Below are positions 1-5,409 of a DNA stretch of 11,047 nt, one piece after another. The notes under the pieces are model-generated. The model was not told the origin of the DNA. It saw only the letters and a program-made list of their open reading frames with translations, and made no database searches. Numbering within the stretch: the first letter of the stretch is position 1; the number at the start of each line of letters is the position of its first letter. The position numbers and the translations under genes are program-made. The DNA comes from Halanaerobium sp046541575 (GTDB lineage: Bacteria; Bacillota; Halanaerobiia; Halanaerobiales; Halanaerobiaceae), in contig JBKHDA010000066.1 of NCBI GenBank assembly GCA_046541575.1, positions 1 to 11,047 of the forward strand, written 5' to 3'.

Positions 1-713
1 TAGATGAGCTGGCAGCTGATAATAAAGAATTAAGCCGTGAAATAATGCAGAAACTCTGTGAGGCAGCTGAATATAGGGATGAAGACAGTCTTTTTCATAT
101 CTTAAGAATTGGTTTTAGCTCAGCTGTAATCTTCAGAGAATTGGGAGCTGAGGAAAAAAGAATTGAAAATATATTTTTTGCTTCTCTGCTCCATGATATT
201 GGAAAAATTGGAATACCTGATTCAATACTGCAAAAACCGGGCAGGTTAAATGCTGAAGAATATGAGGTAATGCAGAACCACCCCGAGATTGGGGCGCGAA
301 TATTAGCAGGGTCCCAAACTGAGGTTTTGGATATGGCCTATAATATTGCCTATTCTCACCATGAAAAGTGGGACGGCAGCGGTTATCCACAGGGGCTTAA
401 AGGAGAAGAAATTCCCATTGAGGCCAGAATAGTCGCTCTGGCAGATGTTTTTGATGCTCTTTCTTCCAAAAGAGTATATAAAGAGGCTTTTTCCAGAGAA
501 AAGTGTGTTGAAATAGTAAGTAATGAGAGGAATCAGCATTTTCAGGGAAAAATTGTTGATATTTTACTTGATCATTTAGATGAGGTTTATGCTTTTCGTC
601 AGGATTTAGCAGATTTTTCTGAGGATAAGACAACAAGAGAAATTTCCGATTATTTTTTCTCAGTTGATTTTAGTATATTTGAATTTTTGAAAATGCGGGA
701 AATGATTGGTTGA
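1..713 (+). CDS. HD-GYP domain protein, probable c-di-GMP phosphodiesterase (5' partial)
   Basis: The reading frame is open to the left edge of the window, so the true start lies outside; the ATG at 45 is probably internal. The visible part is an HD-GYP domain: the metal-binding HDIGK motif (around 191-205), then HHEKWDGSGYP (about 357-389), then the downstream ALADVFDALSS stretch typical of the family. Proteins of this family hydrolyse the second messenger cyclic di-GMP in the cytoplasm. The segment before the HD motif (NKELSREIMQKLCEAAEYRDE) resembles the helical linker that joins HD-GYP domains to a receiver, PAS or GAF sensor domain, so the complete protein is likely a response regulator or sensor enzyme (inference). 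About 50 residues after the catalytic core form a C-terminal tail of no recognised function. The gene ends with TGA just before a strong terminator. Confidence 0.9.
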   Translation, partial: DELAADNKELSREIMQKLCEAAEYRDEDSLFHILRIGFSSAVIFRELGAEEKRIENIFFASLLHDIGKIGIPDSILQKPGRLNAEEYEVMQNHPEIGARILAGSQTEVLDMAYNIAYSHHEKWDGSGYPQGLKGEEIPIEARIVALADVFDALSSKRVYKEAFSREKCVEIVSNERNQHFQGKIVDILLDHLDEVYAFRQDLADFSEDKTTREISDYFFSVDFSIFEFLKMREMIG

Positions 714-735
714 TTTAATATAATATAATATAAAT

Positions 736-784
736 AAAGCTGACAGCTAAGGGCTTTTAAGGGCTCTTAAAACTGTCAGCTTTT
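736..784. terminator. Nested hairpin, convergent (likely bidirectional) terminator
   Basis: An 11-bp perfect outer stem, AAAGCTGACAG (736-746) with CTGTCAGCTTT (773-783), encloses an inner perfect 7-bp stem, TTTTAAG (755-761) with CTTAAAA (766-772). The outer arms carry T-rich ends on both strands, and the hairpin sits between the stop of the HD-GYP gene (plus) and the stop of prxU (minus), so it probably ends transcription from both sides. The inner part contains a tandem near-repeat, TAAGGGCTTT followed by TAAGGGCTCT. Confidence 0.8.
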
Positions 785-811
785 ATGTTATCTTTTGAGG
801 GTTTTTATTTA

Positions 812-1423
812 TTATTCATTAAAAGCATTTTCTGTTGTCCATTTAGTATAAACTTTTCCAACCAGATCTTCATTTGGTTCAAGTACTGGTCTTCCAGGCT
901 GCCATCCAGAAGGAGTTGCTTTAGTACCTCCGGATTCTCTTACCAGCTGAAAAGCTTTTACCTGTCTGATTAGCTCTTCTACATTTCTGCCTACTGGAGG
1001 GGTAAGAATTTCCATTGCCTGAAGAACACCATCAGGGTCAATAATAAATCTACCACGTACATCTACACCAGTTTCTTCATCATATACACAGTATTCTTCA
1101 CCAATTTTACCTGCATTATCGGCAAGTAATGGGAAAGGTATTCCACCATCAATCATTTTGGATAATTCTACTTCATCCCAAATTTTATGGCTAAATTTAC
1201 TATTAGTACTGATTGCCAGTACTTCAACGTCTAAATCCTGTAACTCATCATACTTGACGGCAACTGCCGACAGTTCAGTAGGTCAGACGAATGTAAAATC
1301 GCCAGGATAGAAACACACTACTCTCCACTTACCATCATAATCAGATAATTTTACATCTTTAAATTCGCCCTTGTGATATGCTGCTAATTCAAATTCAGGG
1401 GCTTTTTCTCCAACTTTTAACAT
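812..1423 (-). CDS. prxU: Selenocysteine-containing peroxiredoxin (PrxU type), UGA-recoded
   Basis: This is a 203-residue peroxiredoxin that reduces hydrogen peroxide or organic peroxides in the cytoplasm. Translation runs from the ATG at 1423-1421, preceded by a strong AGGAGGT site at 1438-1432, through an in-frame TGA at 1285-1283 (codon 47). The frame stays homologous on both sides: the active-site block reads PGDFTFV-U-PTE, the canonical PxxxTxxC motif with Sec in place of the peroxidatic Cys. Downstream blocks also fit the AhpC/Prx family, including LAIS at about 69, PFPLLAD at 96-102 and RGRFIIDPDG. Remaining cysteines are Cys37 and Cys112; the C-terminal tail has none, so the usual resolving Cys of AhpC-type enzymes is missing and a thioredoxin-like or other thiol partner is likely (inference). 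A hairpin follows the UGA. Selenocysteine peroxiredoxins (PrxU) are known from Eubacterium acidaminophilum. A plain ORF reading would start at 1156 and give only 114 residues. Confidence 0.93.
1256..1285 (-). promoter_or_regulatory. UGA codon and candidate bacterial SECIS of prxU
   Basis: On the minus strand the UGA (1285-1283) is followed by two mutually exclusive hairpins. The first is AACTG-TCGG-CAGTT (1275-1262). The second is CGGC-AGTT-GCCG (1269-1258), extendable past a T-T mismatch by a G-C and a T-A pair; its loop starts 17 nt after the UGA, the spacing expected of a bacterial SECIS. The position of a small stem-loop right after the codon supports SelB-dependent insertion of Sec. Which fold forms cannot be told by eye. 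Confidence 0.6.
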
Positions 1424-1460
1424 AAAATATTACCTCCTATAAATTTTGATATATTTAATT

Positions 1461-1475
1461 CTAAAGTTATTATAA
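1461..1475. promoter_or_regulatory. Possible PerR-like operator over the prxU -10 box
   Basis: CTAAAGTTATTATAA matches the PerR box TTATAATnATTATAA at 11 of 14 defined positions; the right half is perfect and the left half is degenerate. It covers the prxU -10 element, a good place for a repressor. A second Fur/PerR-like half site, ATTATCA, lies at 1484-1490. The region is AT-rich, so chance matches are likely; this is a weak call. Confidence 0.3.
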
Positions 1476-1497
1476 CAGAAATGATTATCAACATCAA
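1469..1497 (-). promoter_or_regulatory. Promoter of prxU
   Basis: On the minus strand, TTGATG (-35, 1497-1492) and a perfect TATAAT (-10, 1474-1469) are separated by exactly 17 bases. The promoter lies about 50 bases upstream of the prxU start and points toward it. It is a standard housekeeping sigma-type promoter. Confidence 0.72.
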
Positions 1498-1614
1498 TAG
1501 TATTAGTAATTATTATTAACAATTTTGCTATAATAATTTTCAATACCAAAAAAATTATACAAAAATAGTATAATATTTAGCTGCATTAAAAAAATTAAAA
1601 AAATTCGAAAAGTA

Positions 1615-1643
1615 TTGACAAATTAACTTAAGTTCTATATACT
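1615..1643 (+). promoter_or_regulatory. Promoter of the grdXEB operon
   Basis: A perfect TTGACA (-35, 1615-1620) and TATACT (-10, 1638-1643) are 17 bases apart. Transcription would start near 1650, about 45 bases before the glycine riboswitch. It is divergent from the prxU promoter. The 117 bases between the two promoters are very AT-rich and hold no gene. Confidence 0.8.
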
Positions 1644-1686
1644 TACTTATAGAAAGATTGTGAAAAAAATATTTAAAAAAATATGT

Positions 1687-1873
1687 GGTTGAAAAATATG
1701 GGAGAGAGTATTTTTAATACCACCGAAGGAGTAAAATCTTTATTGTCTCTAAATAAAGATTGAAACTCTCAGGTATAAGGACCATATTTAGACACAACTC
1801 TGGAGAGTTTGCAGTTTAAACACCGAAGGAGCAAGCTGCTTTTAGCAGTAATCTCTCAGGTTTAAAGACAGAG
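1687..1873 (+). promoter_or_regulatory. Tandem glycine riboswitch (two aptamers)
   Basis: Two copies of the glycine (gcvT-type) aptamer core are visible. The first has GGGAGAGAG (about 1700), CACCGAAGGAG (1741 region, 1720-1732) and CTCTCAGGT followed by AAGGACC and AGACACA. The second has GGAGAG (1802-1807), CACCGAAGGAGCAAGC (from 1821) and ATCTCTCAGGT, ending with AAGACAGAG. The aptamers are joined by a very short linker, as in classic tandem glycine switches. P1 of aptamer 2 can form from CTCTG (1798-1802) and CAGAG (1869-1873). The GAG of that last strand is also the start of the terminator stem, so glycine binding should block the terminator and switch the operon on (inference from the sequence). 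The regulated genes are glycine reductase genes, which agrees with an ON switch for glycine catabolism. Confidence 0.95.
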
Positions 1874-1910
1874 CAGTAATGAGGCTATTTCCTCATTGCT
1901 GCTCTTTTTT
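1871..1910 (+). terminator. Riboswitch-controlled intrinsic terminator
   Basis: A 14-bp stem pairs GAGCAGTAATGAGG (1871-1884) with CCTCATTGCTGCTC (1891-1904), with one T-G wobble and a 6-base loop, followed by TTTTTT. Its 5' strand overlaps the 3' strand of the second aptamer's P1 helix by three bases, which gives mutually exclusive folds. It lies 24 bases before the grdX start. Confidence 0.92.
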
Positions 1911-1933
1911 GGTTTCTAAAAAGGAGGGATTAG

Positions 1934-2317
1934 ATGACTGATAAACTGATTGTAAGTAATAACCCATTATTAAAGGAAAAGCTGGAGGATTATGAAAAAA
2001 TATTTGTCAACACTGTCTCAGAAGTTTATAAAACAAGTAGAGATCTGATCCATCAAAATTGGATTTTATTGACTCATCCTCAAGCAGGTAGTATTAAACC
2101 AGCACAAAATCCTTATCGAAGTATTGTTTTAGCCAGTTCAGCAGAGCTTGATTTTTACAGTCTAAAAACTATAGAAAACGCTATCTTAAATTTTGAACAG
2201 TTCAGTCAGCATCATAAAAAAAGAGAATATTCTCCAGAAATCAAAAAAGATTATCAACTTATTGATCTGTCACTCTTAAATTCTGCTCTAAAGAATAAAA
2301 CTACTAGAAAGGAGTAA
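1934..2317 (+). CDS. grdX: GrdX family protein of the glycine reductase operon
   Basis: A 127-residue soluble protein. It matches the GrdX family by its pattern: an SNNPL start block (residues 8-12), the segment around TSRDLIH, and a conserved-looking LLTHPxAGSxKPxxNPYRS block (45-63). GrdX is encoded at the head of many glycine, sarcosine or betaine reductase operons, but its biochemical role is not known. No signal peptide or membrane segment is visible. The ATG is preceded by AAGGAGGG (about 1920-1928). It is the first gene after the glycine riboswitch, and its last codons contain the AAAGGAG ribosome site of grdE, whose start is only 5 bases downstream, so the two genes are probably translationally coupled. 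Confidence 0.87.
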   Translation: MTDKLIVSNNPLLKEKLEDYEKIFVNTVSEVYKTSRDLIHQNWILLTHPQAGSIKPAQNPYRSIVLASSAELDFYSLKTIENAILNFEQFSQHHKKREYSPEIKKDYQLIDLSLLNSALKNKTTRKE

Positions 2318-2322
2318 AAATA

Positions 2323-3609
2323 GTGAAATTAGAATTAGCACAAATTACTATTAATGATATTCAGTTTGCTGATCAAACTAAAGTTTCGGATTCTACACTT
2401 TATATTAACCGTAAAGAGCTCTTAAAGGTTATAGGTCAGGACAGTCGCATAATAGATATTAATTTAGAAATAGTTCATCCCGGGGATAAGGTTAGAATTA
2501 TTCCTGTAAAAGATGTTATTGAGCCGCGAGTTAAAGCTGAAGGTCCAGGTGATGTATTCCCCGGTTTTATAGGTGGAGAAGAAATGGTAGGCTCGGGACT
2601 TACTAAGGTACTTAAAGGTGCTGCAGTTGTTACAACAGGAGAAATTGTTGGCTTTCAGGAAGGCATAATTGATATGTCAGGTCCGGGGGCTGAATACAGT
2701 CCATTTTCCAAATTGCATAATTTAGTTGTCGATTGTGATGTTAAAGAAAATATAAAACAGCATGAACATGAAGAAATTTTAAGAATGGCTGGTCTAAAAA
2801 CTGCCGATTATTTAGCTAAAGCAGCCAGAGATATTGAGCCGGATGAGGTAGAGTTTTTTGAAGCAAAACCTTTTTTAGAAGCTGCTGCTGAATATCCTGA
2901 TCTTCCCAAGGTAGGATATGTTTATATGCTACAGAGTCAGGGCTTACTGCATGACACATATGTTTATGGAGTTGATGCAAAGGAAATTATTCCAAGCCTA
3001 ATTTCTCCAACTGAAGTTATGGATGGAGCTATTATAAGTGGTAACTGTGTATCAGCCTGTGATAAAAACACAACTTATGTACATCAGAATAACCCGGTGA
3101 TTGAAGAGCTTTATAAATATCATGGTCAGAAATATAATTTTATGGGAGTTATTATCACAAATGAAAATGTTACCCTGGCAGACAAAGAAAGATCATCTAA
3201 TTATACTGCTAAATTAGCAGAAATGTTAAGTCTGGATGCGGTTATAGTCTCTGAAGAAGGATTTGGAAATCCTGATGCAGATTTAATAATGAACAGCAGA
3301 AAACTTGCTGCAAAAGGAATTGAAACTGTACTTATAACTGATGAATATGCCGGTAGAGATGGGGCATCTCAGTCACTTGCTGATGCTGATCCTTCTGCTG
3401 ATGCAGTTGTAACTGCAGGAAATGCAAATGAAGTTATCACTCTGCCGCCAATGGAAAAAGTTATTGGACATCAGAACTTTGCCGATGTAATTGCCGGTGG
3501 TTTTGACGGCAGCCTTGGAGCTGATGGTTCTATATCAGTTGAAATTCAGGCAATTACTGGCTCAACAAATGAATTAGGATTTAATAATTTAACAGCTAGA
3601 ACTTATTAA
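2323..3609 (+). CDS. grdE: Glycine reductase protein B, alpha/beta proprotein (pyruvoyl-forming)
   Basis: A 428-residue proprotein of the GrdE/GrdG/GrdI family, full length. It is the substrate-binding part of component B, which forms a Schiff base with glycine (or sarcosine or betaine) through a pyruvoyl group before transfer to selenoprotein A. The self-cleavage block is clear: SGN-CVSACDKNTTY, with cleavage expected between Asn241 and Cys242 (TGT at 3046), Cys242 becoming the pyruvoyl group of the C-terminal chain. Other family blocks include DVIEPRVKAEGPG, GSGLTKVLKGAAVVTTG, YVYMLQSQGLLHDTYVYG, LADKERSSN and ITDEYAGRDGASQSLADAD. Translation starts at GTG 2323 behind AAAGGAG (2308-2314). 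The glycine riboswitch favours glycine as substrate (GrdE) over sarcosine (GrdG) or betaine (GrdI); the sequence alone does not separate these well by eye. Confidence 0.93.
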   Translation: MKLELAQITINDIQFADQTKVSDSTLYINRKELLKVIGQDSRIIDINLEIVHPGDKVRIIPVKDVIEPRVKAEGPGDVFPGFIGGEEMVGSGLTKVLKGAAVVTTGEIVGFQEGIIDMSGPGAEYSPFSKLHNLVVDCDVKENIKQHEHEEILRMAGLKTADYLAKAARDIEPDEVEFFEAKPFLEAAAEYPDLPKVGYVYMLQSQGLLHDTYVYGVDAKEIIPSLISPTEVMDGAIISGNCVSACDKNTTYVHQNNPVIEELYKYHGQKYNFMGVIITNENVTLADKERSSNYTAKLAEMLSLDAVIVSEEGFGNPDADLIMNSRKLAAKGIETVLITDEYAGRDGASQSLADADPSADAVVTAGNANEVITLPPMEKVIGHQNFADVIAGGFDGSLGADGSISVEIQAITGSTNELGFNNLTARTY

Positions 3610-3672
3610 TTTGAAACTGTTAAATAAAAGCTTAAAATAATATTTTCAAAAAAATAATGGAGGTCTAAAATA

Positions 3673-4977
3673 ATGCTTAAAATAGTACATTATTTAAATC
3701 AATTTTTTGGACAGATTGGGGGAGAGGATAAAGCAGATATTCCACCACGCATAGAAGAGGGGGCGGTTGGTCCTGGAGTTGTTTTAAACCGAATGCTGGG
3801 TGATCAAGCAGAAATCGTTAATACCATTATCTGTGGTGACACATTTTTTAATGAAAACCTGGCAGAAAGCAAAAGTACAATTAGAGAAATGCTTAAAAAT
3901 ATAGAACCCGATTTATTAATTGCAGGGCCTGCTTTTAATGCGGGAAGATATGGAGTCGCCTGCGGTACTGCTGCAGAAGTGGCTAAAGCTGATCTGGGAA
4001 TAGATGTTATTTCCGGTATTTATCCGGAAAATCCCGGTTATGAAATGTTTAAACAGTATGCTTACTTTATAGAAACTCCAGATACTGCTGCCGGTATGAG
4101 AACGGCAATTCCTAATATGGCAGAGCTAGTCAAAAGTTATCTTAAAAAAAATGGCGTTTTAGGCAGTCCACAAGAAGAGGGATATCTACCTCGGGGAGTC
4201 AGAAAAAATATTTTTGTTGATCAAAGAGGTGCTGCCAGAGCGGTTAAAATGCTGATATCTAAATTAGAGGCAGAAGAATTTGAAACTGAATATCCAATGC
4301 CGGTTTTTGATAGAGTAGATCCTGCAGATCCAATTGAAAATTTGAAAGAGGCTAAAGTTGCTCTTATTACATCTGGTGGTATTGTTCCTAAGGGAAATCC
4401 CGATCATATAGAGTCCTCAAGTGCTTCAAAATATGGAGAATACAGTCTGGAAGGTGTAAGCAACCTTGATCAGGATAGTTTTGAAACTGCTCATGGAGGA
4501 TATGATCCTGTATTTGCAAATCTGGATGCAGACCGTGTACTTCCTGTTGATGTAATGCGGGAACTTGAAAATGAGGGAGTGATTGGAAAGCTTTATAACA
4601 AGTTTTACAGTACAGTCGGTAATGGTACTTCTGTTGCCAATTCTAAAAGTTTTGCAAATCAGATCGCTGAGAAGTTAAAATCAGATGGAGTTCAGGCAGT
4701 AATTTTAACTTCTACCTGAGGTACCTGTACTCGTTGCGGTGCAACAATGGTGAAAGAGATTGAAAAGACTGGTTTACCTGTGGTTCATGTTGCAACAGTA
4801 GTTCCAATTTCCAAAACAGTAGGTGCAAATAGAATAGTCCCTGCTGTTGCTATTCCTCATCCTTTAGGGAATCCGAAACTGTCTGAACAGGAAGAGAAGA
4901 ATTTAAGAAGAAATATAGTTGAAAAAGCATTAACTGCTCTGCAGACCAGTATTGATCAGCAGACAGTTTTTTGCTGA
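3673..4977 (+). CDS. grdB: Glycine reductase selenoprotein B (GrdB), UGA-recoded
   Basis: The catalytic selenoprotein subunit of component B, 434 residues when the TGA at 4717-4719 is read as selenocysteine 349. The junction reads ILTST-U-GTCTRCGATMVKEIEKTG, the known UxxCxxC motif of GrdB/GrdF/GrdH, and the downstream part (VVPISKTVGANRIVPAVAIPHPLGNP) is family-typical, so this is one gene and not two. With the pyruvoyl protein, GrdB attacks the bound substrate and passes a carboxymethyl group to selenoprotein A, releasing ammonia from glycine. The N-terminal blocks YLNQFFGQIGGEDKAD and GPGVVLNRMLGD fit. The start has GGAGGT (3659-3664). It follows grdE by 63 bases. The gene ends TGC-TGA-TGC-TGA; I take the first of these TGAs as the stop because family members end close to QTVF. 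Substrate (glycine versus sarcosine or betaine) is inferred from the riboswitch. Confidence 0.95.
4717..4745 (+). promoter_or_regulatory. UGA codon and SECIS hairpin of grdB
   Basis: After the UGA (4717-4719) and a 13-base spacer comes a perfect 5-bp stem, GTTGC (4733-4737) with GCAAC (4741-4745), closing a GGT loop. The loop begins 18 bases after the UGA and starts with GG, as expected of bacterial SECIS elements. It lies inside the coding sequence and also encodes the RCGAT residues after the Sec. Confidence 0.8.
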
Positions 4978-5028
4978 TGCTGAGTAATAATTTAAATCGT
5001 AATATTTAGATGTTAATCAAAAAAGTAC

Positions 5029-5057
5029 TTGCATAAAGCAGATATATACTGTATAAT
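5029..5057 (+). promoter_or_regulatory. Promoter of the argGH T-box operon
   Basis: TTGCAT (5029-5034) and a perfect TATAAT (5052-5057) are separated by 17 bases. Transcription would start near 5064, just before the base of T-box stem I. No terminator with a U-run is visible between grdB and this promoter, so some read-through from grdB is possible. Confidence 0.78.
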
Positions 5058-5071
5058 ACTAAAAAATAAAC

Positions 5072-5311
5072 AAAACTAAACCTTTGAGCAGAAGAGTAAG
5101 AATTTTTGTGGAGTCAGCGAATCGAGGATGGTGAGAGCTCGAGCGAAACCTGGTTCTGAAGCGCATCTGTGAGGTTTTTTTCTGAACTCAGTAGGAAAAA
5201 ACGTAGAACTGCGTTAAATTGGCTGAAAGTGGATAATTATTTTATCAAGCAGAGTGGTACCACGGATATTAACCTGTCTCTATTATATGGAGGCGGGTTT
5301 TTGTATTTTTT
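5072..5311 (+). promoter_or_regulatory. T-box leader, probably tRNA-Arg responsive
   Basis: The leader carries the T-box hallmark AGAGTGGTACCACGG (5251-5265). Stem I is closed by AAACC (5078-5082) with GGTTT (5173-5177), contains AGAGTAAG near its base, and the GGTGAGAGC type distal element (about 5129-5140). On its 3' side, TGAAG-CGC-ATCTG gives CGC (5162-5164), an arginine codon, in the specifier position, followed by A as usual. Downstream genes are argG and argH, which supports the arginine reading. Uncharged tRNA-Arg would pair with the specifier and, through its free acceptor end, with the T-box bulge, stabilise the antiterminator and turn on the genes. The rest of the gap up to 5409 holds one more hairpin (5308-5330) and the argG ribosome site. 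Confidence 0.93.
5271..5311 (+). terminator. T-box terminator hairpin
   Basis: AACCTGTCTC (5271-5280) pairs along its full length, with two G-T wobbles, with GAGGCGGGTT (5290-5299), leaving a 9-base loop, followed by a T-rich run (5300-5311). It directly follows the T-box sequence and competes with the antiterminator. Confidence 0.88.
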
Positions 5312-5330
5312 CAGCAGTATTTGCTGAAAA
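5308..5330 (+). repeat. Perfect inverted repeat after the T-box terminator
   Basis: TTTTCAGCA (5308-5316) and TGCTGAAAA (5322-5330) form a 9-bp stem with loop GTATT. It shares the T-run of the T-box terminator and has no U-run of its own, so it is not a plus-strand terminator by itself. It may stabilise the 5' end of a processed argGH mRNA (speculative). Confidence 0.5.
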
Positions 5331-5409
5331 TATATTTAGATTAAGATTGTTGATCATTATTTTAAGAGGATTGAAAATAGAGCAGAAAATCTAAGGAGGA
5401 ATTTTTAAA

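Noticed and set aside
785..973. Plus-strand 62-residue open frame over the prxU 3' end
   Set aside because: It lies antisense to the well-supported peroxiredoxin, has no ribosome site, and its translation shows no recognisable family.
1498..1614. Additional TATAAT boxes at 1529-1534 and 1569-1574 as promoters
   Set aside because: No -35 element at a suitable distance; such matches are expected by chance in this AT-rich stretch.
4747..4977. Separate 76-residue protein starting at the ATG at 4747
   Set aside because: It is the C-terminal part of GrdB after the selenocysteine codon; there is no ribosome site before this ATG and the family homology is continuous across the UGA.
3673..4977. grdB as a pseudogene with a nonsense mutation
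   Set aside because: The UGA is exactly at the known Sec position, a SECIS-type hairpin follows, and both halves are intact.
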